A program made the translations under genes and the position numbers. A stretch of DNA of 64,000 bases from Siderastrea radians (Eukaryota > Cnidaria > Anthozoa > Scleractinia > Rhizangiidae). Shown in pieces: positions 1 to 11,819 of the stretch. The stretch covers positions 59,419,858 through 59,483,857 of the forward strand of contig OZ024889.1 of NCBI GenBank assembly GCA_964017195.1, read 5' to 3'. Below the pieces are notes generated by a model that saw only the letters and a program-made list of their open reading frames with translations, was not told the origin of the DNA and did no database searches. Every line of letters starts with the position of its first letter. Positions within the stretch are counted from its first letter, which is position 1.

Positions 1-1964
1 AATGCAGAACAGCGTTTTGGAAATTCCAGCCATTTCCACAACTGGCAAAGGGTAAATTCAATAGTTTGAACGTACTTCACAGTGTCATTAGCGTCACTGC
101 ATGCCAAGGCAAGCCTGTGGCTAATGCAATGACTACGCACCATGATTTTGCATACTTTTTGAAGCCTGGCACCAACACCATTATGCTTGCCAGTCATAAC
201 GCTAGCACCATCAGACCCAAAACCACAAACAAATGCAAGATTCAGGCCAGAGGCTTTCAGCTCGTCAGTGATGATCCTTGTGATGGTCTCAGAATCTGCC
301 GATTCTGATATCTCAAGGACATCCTTCACTTCAAGGAAATCAAAGTGTGGCTTTGCTTCCTCATCAACGTAACCGATGTAGACTAACAGCTGCTCGATGG
401 TGGCACAATCTGTCACTTCATCGACTAAGATGCTAAACCACTTGGTATCTTTAATCCGTTGGATTAGCTTCTCCTTGATGAGTTGTCCGAGGAGGAGGCG
501 CATCTCCCGCTGGCTTCGTTCACTCGTGTTTTTAAAGTCGTTCATCTCTGTGACACCAATATGTTTTTGCAAATCAATCAAGGAGAGTAACTTCCTGTTT
601 GCCACTTCTTCCTTTCCAAGCCAGTAAGAAGTAAGGAAGGCATTGTAAGTGATCTTGTCAGTGACTCCATGAGCCACCTTGTGCTGCTGAGCAAGAGATG
701 AATTTCTTCTCTCCAGCTCACAGAGGATGGTAGAGACGTGTCCACTGGCTTTTGCATGGTCACTAACAGCACTGTGTTTGAAGTTGGTGGATGGTGCTAG
801 GTTGAAGGTGTTTTGTTTGTTGAACTTGTTCTTGGTGTTATGAACACGGCACAGTAGGCAGAACATCCCTTCTCCTTCACAGTATGCCAACCACCACATA
901 CCTAGAGAATAATAAGAGACCTCTTGTAAAAAGCCAAACCGCAAATCATCAAAGACAATGGGTTTCCTTTAATCATGCAACTAGTTAGGTACAATGGTTA
1001 AAGTGACATAAAGTGTATTTTATTTACCTGTTTTTTCACAGAAGGAAGTTTTCCTATCTGTCAGCCAAGTGTGTTTGAACATATCCACCCCTTTCTTCTT
1101 GCCTTCGTTTGCTTTTTTCTGGCTGTGAATTCGGACCTTTTCAGATTCAGGTAGGTCTGAGCATTTTCCAGAACAGGTGTAAAAGCTGTGCAGCTTCTTC
1201 TGTTCCATTGCATTTAAAAAATACTCCTGCAACAGAGCAATGGCCTGTGGTACTGGCAATGGATCTGACACTGTATGCTTGCTCGTCTCAAAGGAAAGGG
1301 AGCTACAGTCATCAGCAGTACTGCTGGAACATTCTTGTTGGTGCTGCTCATCGCTGGTTGTGTCCTCAGGAGACAGTTGCCGGGTGCACAACTCAGCTAC
1401 GGTCGTTTAATTTGGGGTAGGGAAAATATGACCTTTAGTATTTATTCACTGAAATATGTGGCTGCATTAATTGAGAAAGTTGAAATTTTTTATTTCACTT
1501 TTTTTTTCAAACTAATAGGAACAATTATTTAAATCACTCCTTTTGAAAAAACTCATTGCCGTGCGAACAGAAGAGATGCGAGGAGACTGGGTCCGTTTTC
1601 GTTATAACATGGCTGCCGTTTTCCTTGCTCCCGTGTTTACGGCCAAGCAAGAAGCCGTAAAACGCGAAGCCGTGAAAATTTGCCTTGGCTCTTTATCAAG
1701 ATGCTTCCTTCTTCAAATGATAAAAGTGTTCACAAATTTGAAAGTCGCCATGAAGTAAAATTATTTTGGACAAACTAGCGAATTTATCGACGCGCCATCA
1801 GCTGATCGAAAGGTAAAGTACACAAACTTAAACTCGGTAACGAAAAGCTTGGACTTACCAGTTACTGTTCGTTCCTTAGTTATTGTTGGTTCCTTCGAAA
1901 AAAATCTTGTTATTTTTCCTGTCTTTCCGTCTTTTAAATCTTCCGTGGGTTTTCGCTTTGACAT
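1..1964 (-). CDS. hAT transposase-like gene (ZNF862/DUF4371 type), 5' part
   Basis: Three exons join in frame: 1964-1859 (start Met, MSKRKPTEDLK), 1396-1028, and 901 running off the window at position 1. All introns have GT/AG ends and matching phases. The first exon gives a basic leader. The second gives a Ser/Glu-rich stretch ending in WLTDRKTSFCEKTG. The third opens with MWWLAYCEGEGMFCLLCR and a His-x5-His pair, a TTF/BED-like zinc finger. It is followed by WFSILVDEVTD and GSDGASVMTGKHNGVGARL, which carry the acidic residues expected of an RNase H-like core, and by HCISHRLALAC. This order is typical of the hAT-derived ZNF862-like/DUF4371 proteins common in cnidarian genomes. The reading frame is open across all visible sequence, so this is either a young transposon copy or a domesticated gene. 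The C-terminal dimerisation region lies outside the window. Family call firm; cellular role unknown. Confidence 0.88.
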
Positions 1965-2825
1965 CTTCTCGCTTGATGAAAAGTTTCTAGCTCGTCTAAA
2001 ATGGTTCGCACGTGCTCGACCTTCGAATGACGAAGTATTCCCGCGAAAGCCAGATAAAATCATCTGTTTCATTTATCGCTACCTGAGACATTGGAAATAT
2101 GTGGATGTTACAAGAGTTCTCGCTCAAATTGACAGCTTCCGGCCAATGTACTTCTATCAATTAGTTTAATCAGTGTATGTCCGTCTAGTGATAAATAAAA
2201 TAACATTTCATACGTTCCTTTCTGTTTAGAAAGCTTTTATTTACGGTAAGTTATCGTTGTCGCTCCCTTTTTGCCCCCTCTGAAAGAGTCAAGATCAACA
2301 CAAGTACAATTTTCTGTGGTTTTGTGTAATAAAAGTAGCCGGCGCTTCGGAAGTGAGTAGCCGGCGAAAACGCCGGCCGCCGGCGCTTCTGGAGAACACT
2401 GTCACAAGATGAGGTATTAAGTAATGGCTTGTGCTGCTGCATGCCATTGTTGCCATGTTTTTTTTCCTTAAGACTGCCTAGTGGTTGCAAACTGAACTGC
2501 AAATTTGTCTTGATTCCAGTTGTTAACCCTTCTTTGTTTTATATGATAAATTTATAGTCAATGACTAGCGAGACAAAAGAAAAAAAAAGATAGGAAAAAT
2601 GGACAAGACAAATCTAATAGACATGTGACACCACTAAATACTGCTGTTCTCTGTTTCAGGAGAAAAGACTGAGGTGGCAATAGCAATATTGCCACTGCTA
2701 TATGGTAAAGGCTGGAACATGCAAACACAAGGAATTTGTGGAGTTTATCTTTGTAAGTGCACCTTGTATGTGTAAACTGTATCTGGGGGGCTGGCTTATA
2801 CGTCGGTGTTTATGGTGTATTGGTT
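1965..2825. other. Non-coding stretch upstream of the hAT-like gene
   Basis: No supported exon. Around 2338-2395 there is a short GC-rich run of overlapping GCCGGC palindromes. The rest is AT-rich with homopolymer tracts. Confidence 0.4.
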
Positions 2826-3738
2826 ATGCATTGGTCAATTCCAGCTGTGCCTTCCCCCCCCCCAGCTAACCCCCCGGGCATTAGCATTTTTTTTCTTGAT
2901 GGCAAATTCCCGGGAGTGGGGGCACTTAAGCTGCCAAATGCCCCGTGGTGGGGATGAAGAAAGTGGACAAATGCCCTGCCCCCAGGATCGTATGTCCCCA
3001 AGCAACACTGCAGTAGTTTTCATTCATTGCACAATAGTGCCCCTTTCAACATTTAAATGTGCGATTTTTTGTTTCTGTAGGTCTGCCTCTCCATCTTCTA
3101 ATTGGTTAATAATGCAGACAACACTACATGATAGTTGATTCTCATTTTATGGTTATTTATTTTGTTTTTAAACAGTTCAATAGTAAAAATATCTTGACAT
3201 CATAAAATAGTCTGTGGTAAAGTTATCTGTTGTGAATATTTTAATAATATGCAAATTAAAGTAAACGACGATCCCTATAAATATGTTTAGAATTTAACAA
3301 ACGATCATGATAGTTTTAGAATCATTGCGACAAAATTCTAATTATAAAATCCTTGATTAAAGAAGCATACATATGTCAATCCAGGTTAATCGTTCCCTCT
3401 AGCTCAAGTTGTGCCTCGATAAGCAATTAAGAAATAAATGCATAAAGTCGAGAAAACCTCCACAAGTTTGTCCAGTCCTCAACTTTGAGGGACGAGCCAA
3501 TCTACGTCGAGCCAGTCTGCGACAAACTGCTGGATCTTCCATGTTTGGATTTAGAGTCGGAAACCATATGGCAATAGCCCAGGGGTAGTACCATGCGTAG
3601 TCAAATGCCCGACCCCCAAGCCATGCCAAATTTGCTAATGCCCCACCCCCGGGACTGACAAGGTGCGCAAATGCCCCGCAGTTGCCCAGTGATGGGGGAT
3701 GGGTGCAGCTGGAATTGACTGATGCATTATGCTCATGT
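2826..3738. repeat. Inverted pair of G/C-run repeats
   Basis: A repeat beginning ATGCATTGGTCAATTCCAGC at about 2826-2990 recurs in reverse complement at about 3590-3738. Both copies carry CCCCC runs and GGGCATTAGC-like motifs. About 600 bp of AT-rich sequence lies between them. This could be the two ends of one non-autonomous element or two separate inverted insertions. Confidence 0.6.
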
Positions 3739-3829
3739 AACAGTAAGTAATTAAAAACAATATTATAATTATAATAAGAACCTTCCCAGAATGCTTTGCA
3801 CCAGAAAAATTTCAATGCAAAATAACTTG

Positions 3830-5850
3830 GTTAATTTGTGGTCGAAGAGAATGCTGTACCATGTGTTATTTACAACTTCGCGAAAGTTATCCCTCATATT
3901 AACGTTAGGGTGATGACGTCATTATTCACGTGACTATGGCAAAAATATGTTTTAGCTCACTGCAACAACAGGCCGCCATCAATTCAAAAGCAGATAACGT
4001 GTCCTGATAGCCATTGAAATGGGCAATATGGAAATTGCCACTTGACATCTGGCAGTTGAAAGTTAAGGTGGCTCTGTACAAGAGCATTTCCCAGGGGACT
4101 GGTAAGGAGTCAGTAGCTATGGTAGTTTAAGGCGGAGAGAAACAAAGCTTGGCTGGTTAATAGAACTTCGCATGAAAGTAACGACCATGATATGCTCACT
4201 GTTGTGACGTCATTGGTCACGTGACCAGAGTGCACAGAAAATTCAAATCACTTTAAAACTGCTTTAAGCTCAATAAATTCGTAATTTCTCACAGTAATAT
4301 TACAGAAAAAATTGCAAGTTATTCAAAAACGTCCATTATTATTTTTCCTTTTGAAAAAAGCACAATGAAAAATGAACCTTAAACTTTTGATAATCCCCTG
4401 TTTTGTGAGGTTTTAATATAAATGTAAAAACGAATCAGCATATTTGGTTTCAAACTATGCTCTTTCTAACTACGTTAACAGTTTTTTTAAAAAAATTCGT
4501 TTTCATAGAGCTTAGGGATGTGAATTTGCAGGCACGCGGAGTACTGGGCACCAATGTCACGGATTGCTCAGGAAGACTGGTGCACTTTCTAGGCGCGGCG
4601 CCATAGCTAGCGACAAAAGCTGAAAAATGGGGTGAAAAGGTGTTTTATCTTTCTGTGGTCCATTTCTGCTAAAGAATTGTTAATGGTTTCTCGGAACGAG
4701 GACAGCACTTCATTTTTCGCTGCATTGCTCATGTCAGGTACGTGTAATTATAGCTTTTTATTGTCTTCGGTAGACAGCTTAATACGTTAGCAGGGCTTTA
4801 CCGATCGATCATTATAGTATAATGTTTCATATTTATCGTTAGTCCAGTGCTTAAATAATTTGCCATTTTCGTTCCGGTAGCAAAAAGCCGAAAGATAGAC
4901 ACTTAGGTTGGTAACTAAAGTTTATTAAGTTTCGTAAGTCTTTAAATAAACGTTATATGAAGTGATGTAGTTTTTGTACGCTCGTCTGTGAATCGTATGT
5001 TATTTGTTGGCCACGTAAAAGTGTAGCATCGCATCCTTTTTGTTTTCAGTAACTTTAATTACAGCGTTGCTGTTAAAATTAATGTTTCAAACAGCTATTG
5101 CTTAAAGCAAGAAGGTCAGGTTATTCTCCTAATGTTGATACTGGCAGATAAGCTTAAATTCTTTTGTGTAGCATCATTTAAGCTTACGTGTTGTAAACAT
5201 CTCATAACAACATAACATAACACATAACATACTTTATTTTATCTGGAACTCCATTTGTTTATTAGCTGGGCTTTTCTTCACTGCTTGCAAATTATTTATA
5301 TACATCTAATGACTCACGAATGTTTCGTAGATCAAGTAAGGTTCAAAGCTATACATGTAGTTGGTATGATTTGATGACAAACAACAAATTTAAATTTCGA
5401 ATTAGGTATGATCACTTTTGGGAAAATATGCTTAAGATAATCGAGTTCAAAGCAGGCGGATGTAATTTTTTTGTACATCTCATTCTCTACTTTTACTGAT
5501 TAAGTTATTCCATAATTTGCAGGGTAAAAAATTAACTTCAGTGCTTGAATCATTGAATTGCAACTGGGGCCAATATCCTTGAATTCCAACCTCGTCCCCA
5601 GGGTCTTTTCACTTGCTCGCTTAGTATAGTGGACCAGGCCATTTAGATAAAGTGGCTTTCAAAATCCTCTAGTCTAAATCAAAAAATTTAAAACCATATT
5701 TACTTGAATAGACCCCTCCCACCCCGGATGAGAAGTAAGTCTTTTATCCAGGGATTTCGCCAATAATCATGTGGAAAAATTACCACATACTGTAGAACTC
5801 TAAGTAAGACTGGAGTCACATGTCAGTAAAAACAAACCTCAACTTTTAGT
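3830..5850. other. Non-coding region with a TTAA-GGTGGCTC end and CRE/E-box repeats
   Basis: No exon can be defended. A TTAAGGTGGCTCTGTACA end at 4063 resembles the termini of the large TTAA-bounded element at 30.2-36.5 kb. Two nearby copies of TGACGTCATT...TCACGTGAC occur at about 3914 and 4202. At 4510-4737 a less AT-rich stretch ends in ATGTCAG followed by a GTACGT donor. It could be a plus-strand first exon, but I could not connect it to any downstream exon. Confidence 0.4.
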
Positions 5851-7185
5851 GGCCCTGGTCAGTTTTAAATTGCTACTGGTAACCAGGAGACTGTCAATTT
5901 TTAGCCCTGAAGTTGTTGTTTTCACTGATCCTTTTTTATCTATACTAGGCATGTATATGTCAGCAGTGATCAGTGATGCAGCTTTTCTTACAGTGAAGGT
6001 ATGCCAGGGAAGATATCAATCATATAATTGTCCCAGCTTACATACTATCTTACTGTTCAGTAAAATGAACTGGGTCAGATGCAATGATCGGTTTAATTTG
6101 GGTTTGGTAGCTGAACACAATTAAACCAATAATATGCATACAGCAGTGTTTGATTCCAATTTCTGAACCCAGTCAAACATAATTAAGCACAGTTAAACAA
6201 TTTTAAAATCATTCAAATATACCAGATATTTAAACCATCTGCCTTTAAGTGTGTGAGAACAAGCACAAATTTCTGTAGTGTGGAATTTGAGCATGATCTG
6301 TTTTATATTGTCGTGTAAACACATAGAAGACTGGGTGGCTAAAACAGCCTTTTTGGAAAAAGAGAATTTGGCAATCCTAATACTCACAAAGGAAAATAAA
6401 AGTTGAACCAAGGATAAAATTAAATCACAACATTTACATGAGTGTTCCATCAAGACTTCCATTGGGGTAGGTGATGAATACCTTATACCCACTTAAGTTA
6501 CAAAATCCATTTTTCACAGTGATGTAAGATTTATTCTTGGTGGTTAAAGGGTTAAAACTTAATGCAGAATGAATTAAACAGTTATACCACGTATGGGTTT
6601 CCGTACCATGGTGATTATTGTGACCCAGTACCACTACTGGGGCAAGCTCACACAGGTATGACTTGTACAGTTATGAGATTTTGTGCTGTAATCATGAAAC
6701 AAATACAGAGAAACAAGAGGAAATCGGGAGGAACTTGTACCAGAATGAAAATCATGCTGGTATTATGTAAACACCCCCTTAGCCTAAAGTCGAGCAGCTC
6801 TTAAGAATGTTTCACAACATCCTCAGAGACCCAGGGGCAGTAACGCCCTGATTTCATGAGACCGGTGCAAACTCAGACTGGTATGATTTTGTTTACATGA
6901 GACCGGTCTGAAAGTCAGACTGGCATGAAGTGTTTACCTGAGACCAATCTTAACTCTGTTTGTGTTAATATGGTCCGCAACCATCCCATCCTTAAAAATC
7001 CAGTTTATCTATTATCCAACAGCTTGGAATGCTCCAACGCCACTTGTTAAACGTGCATACCCAAAACAAATATCTCAGACCAATTGGGACCCTGTTCAAG
7101 CTTAAGTGGCTCCCCAGTCTGATTTCAAACCGTTCTGAGTCATTCATATTGGTTCAGCAGCAGTGATGAGTTAAACCAGCCTAAG
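5851..7185. other. Non-coding region with decayed repeat pieces
   Basis: Short open frames here show no recognisable protein and no good splice context. Between about 6850 and 6960 the motif GAGACCGGT recurs beside TTTACATGA, resembling debris of the foldback family at 7186-7468. Confidence 0.35.
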
Positions 7186-7468
7186 GCCCTGTTGACATGA
7201 GTGACTTTATCCCTGGATGTCACTTTTATCCCATCCCGGGGTGACTTTCATTGCGGTGTCTGGTCATTTACCTGTAAATGTTTACATGATTTGGAGCTGA
7301 AATGTGTTCACCCCAGGACGATTTCATCCTGGTCTTCAGCACCAGGATGAAATCGTCCCGGGGTAAACACCATTTCAGCTCCAAACCATGTAAAAACTTA
7401 CAGGTAAATGACCAGACACCGATATGAAAGTCATCTTGGGATGAAATCACTCGTGTAAACACAGCCTA
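7186..7468. repeat. Foldback element, about 280 bp
   Basis: Left half (about 7190-7335) and right half (about 7338-7466) are reverse complements with few differences, meeting at a CAGGATGAAATCGTCC core. The outer ends read roughly GGCTGTGTTTACACGAGTGA in both arms. No coding capacity. Probably a palindromic MITE. Confidence 0.8.
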
Positions 7469-7473
7469 AGATG

Positions 7474-7957
7474 ATAATTGAAGGGCCCGGTGGAAAAAGG
7501 GCGTAAGTGACGATTTGTGGTTAAAATCGAAATTGCTCCTATTTAGCTGAACATTGGCACACAGGCTGGTTTTCATGTGAGGAACGCTGTTGCGCACTTA
7601 TTTCTTGACCTGAGATCTAAAATTTGAAGAATTAGCGTATTACTTTTGCGTGAAAAGTGTTGTTGAACTGAACTCGCTCAAGTGATGCATGAAAGATTTC
7701 TTTTGTTCTCTGCCTGAACTAAAACAAAGGAATTCAACCTAGAATCCGCGGTCCTGTTGTTTTCTTTGTGTCAGTTTTAAGCAAAAGTAATACGCTAATT
7801 CTTCAAATTTTAGATCTCAGGTCAAGAAATAAGTGCGCTACGGCGTTCCTCACATGAAAACCAGCCTGTCTGCCAATGTTCAGCTAAATAGGAGCAATTT
7901 CGATTTTAACCTCAAATCGTCACTTAACGCCCTTTTTCCACCGGGCCCTTCAATTAT
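7474..7957. mobile_element. Foldback MITE with 176-bp inverted arms
   Basis: Arms 7474-7649 and 7781-7957 are near-perfect reverse complements, starting ATAATTGAAGGGCCCGG. The 131-bp spacer is non-coding. The close match of the arms suggests recent insertion or gene conversion. A diverged relative containing one arm plus the spacer lies at 52124-52370. Confidence 0.85.
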
Positions 7958-8875
7958 TTTATACTAGCTTCATGTTTCGTACATTTTGTGTAAACAGAGG
8001 TGAGCACTTGGAGTCAATCTGAAGTCGTACCGGCCCAAGTTGGTACCATTCTCATAGACTACGAGCAGTCTCATTTTTCTCCGGCGTGTGCACACTGACT
8101 GTCCTACTATTGGTAATTGCGATAATTAAAATCTACTTTGTTTTTCTTACAGGTTTTTATTCCATCAACCTGATGTCAGGAAAATATGGCAGTTTATTAT
8201 AAGGGTTTGGTTAAGAAATTTATACTTTTAGCTATATTCCCAGACACACTTTATCAATTCAAATAAAAAATTTGAAGAGCAGTTTTGAAATAAGGTTATA
8301 TATTTTTTTGTCTTTTTCTGCTTAACATTATTTTTGATGTCATTGATTAGTTTGACTGTCCCCTCAGTACTACTAAGTGGACGATGTATGAAAATGGAAT
8401 GAATCCTGGAGTACACCTTTTAGGGCTCTACTTCAAAATATCTGATGAGCACACCCTGCCCCATATCTTTTTTGGGAGGAGTATCCCCCCCCCCCCCCAG
8501 CTACTATCCCAGGAATGAAGAGTCAGACCTATTTGATTGAATTCTCTTTATGGGGAAAACTATATTGATTGACTGATTCACCACAGTCTGATCCCTTTTT
8601 GTCAGTTCATTGCCTGTTAGGTTTCAGACTATTCTGAAATGATTTAGGAAGAGGCTATTCCTTTTGTTTTTCTTTGGTACCAGATTATGGCAATCAGTAA
8701 CAATGCTTATTGGTGGCAAATTATCAAACCAAAAAGAACTAATTAGGTCTCGAGATCTACTGCCATCACGGTCTGGGGTAGTAAGAGAGTGAGTCATAAT
8801 CTGTGCATCAAATAAAGTCACTTGTCATTACTGGACCATTTGTTATTCGCATTGGCAACACTGAAGTGACAGATT
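7958..8875. other. Non-coding stretch
   Basis: AT-rich, with a poly-C run near 8487. No exon, RNA gene or complete element recognised. Confidence 0.35.
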
Positions 8876-8902
8876 GATTGATTTATTGATTTGTTGATTG
8901 AC

Positions 8903-8951
<49 letters not shown>

Positions 8952-8952
8952 G
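8876..8952. repeat. (TGAT)n microsatellite
   Basis: Tandem TGAT with minor interruptions. Degenerate copies continue to about 9025. Confidence 0.9.
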
Positions 8953-9594
8953 ATTTATTTTTTAATTGGCTGATTGACTGATTTATCAGCCAGTTGGTTG
9001 AGTGGTTGATTGATTGACTGATTGGTACTTAAAATAGTTGAATGAATTTATTCACCTGAATTACATGTTAGTAACTACATGCATAATGCTGCACTTCTTC
9101 GCATCTTTGTCTGGCAGTAAAATAATAGGGCGATGTCGCAGCTCTTACAAGGTCTTCTCTGATTTGCTGAGAAAACAATACACCAAACAACAAAACAATG
9201 GACCCTAGCCCCGAAAACAATAGAGCTGCGTGATACCAAGGTCCAATGAAATTAGAGGTTGTTAAGAGCTGCGGGGCTACTCAAATAATACCTGGCATCA
9301 GTCGAGACATAAAATAATTTTCAAGCCCCAATGTCATGACATAATTGTAAGCAAATAAATTATTTGTAATTAGCAAGTAGTAGGTAAGAATACGTATTAG
9401 AGAGCAGGACTATTAGAGCTTTACAGTAATTTAAATTATATTTCATATTAACTCCAGTAAGGTACTCCTTCTGAGTAACTACCACTATTGGACAGTCAAG
9501 AAAGAAAGCAATGCCCTGGGATGTTTTAGGGTTCACTACTTTCTACTATTAATTTAACATCCCGGGGAATTAATACAAGTAAATAAGGTACATC

Positions 9595-9596
9595 AA

Positions 9597-9632
<36 letters not shown>

Positions 9633-9633
9633 T
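9595..9633. repeat. (ATC)n microsatellite
   Basis: About 12 uninterrupted ATC triplets. Confidence 0.92.
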
Positions 9634-9892
9634 CAACTATAGCGTCATTTTACCATATAAGGAGAAAAATATGAGTATAAGAGCGTCTTACAGTGTAGAA
9701 AACGTATTGCACTATAGTATCCCGGTTTCAAAGCACTTATTGAATAAAGCATTTAAATTGCTTAGATATTTAAGTTTATATTACCTACAAGAGAGGCTTA
9801 TTTAAAATTTATGAAACATTGGTTCTAATTTGATGAGAGGTGTATTACTAATGATTAACTAACAATTATAATATTGTTTTCTGGTCTCACTT

Positions 9893-9926
<34 letters not shown>

Positions 9927-9941
9927 TAATAATAATAATAA
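9893..9941. repeat. (TAA)n microsatellite
   Basis: Tandem AAT/TAA triplets with one C interruption. Confidence 0.9.
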
Positions 9942-10016
9942 ACTTGAAGGACAAGTATTAGCATTCCAGTCAAATTCACAGATAAACCAAACTTATGGTT
10001 TGTAAATATTTTTCTT

Positions 10017-11142
10017 TTTTCTGGAAGGGGACAGTTGTTACTAATTTTTATAGTGGTCATTTAATGAAGATTGTTCCTTATTAAATATTTGGTCAGAGTT
10101 TCGACTGAATACAATGCAGACTACAGAAATGAGGATGCAAACAGTCCAATCGAATACACAGTTTCATGCAGCTTCTATTCTAGTCCCCAGATGTACTAGT
10201 TCTTTTTGTTGTTGTTGTTGTTGTTGTCGTCTTTGTCTTTAATGTCATGATGTACACTGTAGTACTTCATGTTTTTTTCACTAAACCCTTGTAGTGATGA
10301 TGCTGCATGAAAATCAAATGTTTCATCTCCCTGAAAGTATCCACATTCGCAAGTGACCATCTTTACATAAGCATCCAAGGTCATGAGATCTTTTCTGGAA
10401 GGGAACAGTTCTTACTAATGTTTATAGTGGTCATTTAATGAAGATTGTTCCTTATTAAATATTTGGTCAGAGTTTCGACTGAATACAATGCTACAGAAAT
10501 GAGGATGCAAACAGTCCAATCAAATACACAGTTTCATGCAGCTTGTATTCTTCTAGTCCCCAGATTTACTAGTTTTTTTTTGTTTTTTTTTTTGTCGTCA
10601 TTGTTTTTAATGTCATGATGTACACTGTAGTACTTCATGTTTTTTTCGCTAAACTCTTGTAGTGAAGATGCTGCATGAACATAAAATGTTTCATCTCCCT
10701 GAAAGTATCCACATTTACAAGTGACCATCTTTACATAAGCATCCAAGGTCATGAGATCTTTCCTGGAAGGGGACAGTTCTTACTAATTTTTATAGTGGTC
10801 ATTTAATGAAGATTGTTACTTGTTAAATATTTGGTCAGAGTTTCGACTGAATACAATGCAGATTGCAGAAATGAGGATACAAACAGTCCAATCGAATACA
10901 CAGTTTCATGCACCTTCTACAGTGTATTCTAGTCCCCAGATGTACTAGTTTTTGTTGTTGTTGTTGTTGTTGTTGTTGTAGTCATTGTTTTTAATGTCAT
11001 GATGTACACTGAAGTACTTCATGTTTTTTTCGCTAACCTCCTGTAGTGAAGATGCTGCATGAACATAAAATGTTTCATCTCCCTGAAAGTATCCACATTC
11101 ACAAGTGACCATCTTCACATAAGCATCCGAGGTCATGAGATC
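10017..11142. repeat. Triplicated 370-bp unit with internal TTG repeat
   Basis: Three tandem copies start at about 10017, 10391 and 10759, each opening with TTTC(C)TGGAAGGG. Each holds a TTG or poly-T microsatellite (clearest at 10205-10227 and 10953-10979) followed by a conserved block ending GGTCATGAGATC. On the minus strand every copy keeps an open frame of about 50 codons reading DAYVKMVTCxCGYFQGDETF and then SEKNMKYxSVHHDIK. No known domain matches. The copies differ at several amino-acid positions, so coding function is unproven. Confidence 0.8.
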
Positions 11143-11229
11143 GTATTTAAGTTAGATAATTTGTTAATTATTTTACTTTATTTTTGTTATTGTTCTTATT
11201 CTTACATTCTTGATTGTTTCTTCAACAGG

Positions 11230-11600
11230 AAGACACCAGTGCCAAACAAGTGGCAGAGAGGAAAACAACACCATATCCATTTCTAATCTTCCAGGGTGAC
11301 CTGGATTTTTTGGCCAGTAAGGTGCACTTAGCAGCTGGGAAGATAATTCTGTGCACCTCAGAGACATCCATTGTTGAGGGAACTCTAGCTATGTTGGCCA
11401 CGATTTATGTTTTTGTTTCTGAATATCCACCAGGCCTTTGTGTTACTTTGACGATAGTGGCCGTTCAGATAAACTCGTTTCATGTTCCGACATTGTTAAA
11501 ACGGTTGATTGCTTTTTTTGTAGTTGACTTGACGAAAAAATTTTTATTGTTGCAAGACATGATCGTGTATTCAGCCGTAACACTGCTAGCGATGAAATAA
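11230..11600 (+). CDS. Terminal exon of an uncharacterised protein
   Basis: A pyrimidine-rich tract ending TTCTTCAACAG precedes an open frame that runs from EDTSAKQVAERK to a TAA at 11598-11600; the stop overlaps an AATAAA. The core PYPFLIFQGDLDFLASKVHL, then SIVEGTLAMLATIYVF and SEYPPGL, resembles a C-terminal module I associate with many uncharacterised cnidarian proteins (PYPFL...LLATYYVF...YP). Its function is unknown to me. The hydrophobic C-terminal third departs from that pattern, so a frameshift late in the exon is possible. No upstream exon could be joined; the triplicated repeat lies directly 5'. It may be a gene fragment. Confidence 0.5.
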
Positions 11601-11819
11601 ATACTTGAATATCACTGAAATGTATAATAATGTGTCTATTTTTTTCTTTACGCCACATCTGCTGAAATAGGGCAGTTTTGTGGATCAATATAATGTATAC
11701 AATTGTTACAACATAGTTACACAACACAGAAAAGGAATGACAAACGGGTATCTTTTTATCTATATTTATATCTTCAACAAACATGGGGTAAAATCGGACT
11801 TAACGATTCCTTTCTTCTA

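Noticed and set aside
10196..11136. CRISPR-like regularity of the three repeated units
   Set aside because: Units are ~370 bp with no unique spacers, in a eukaryotic context; this is ordinary tandem duplication.
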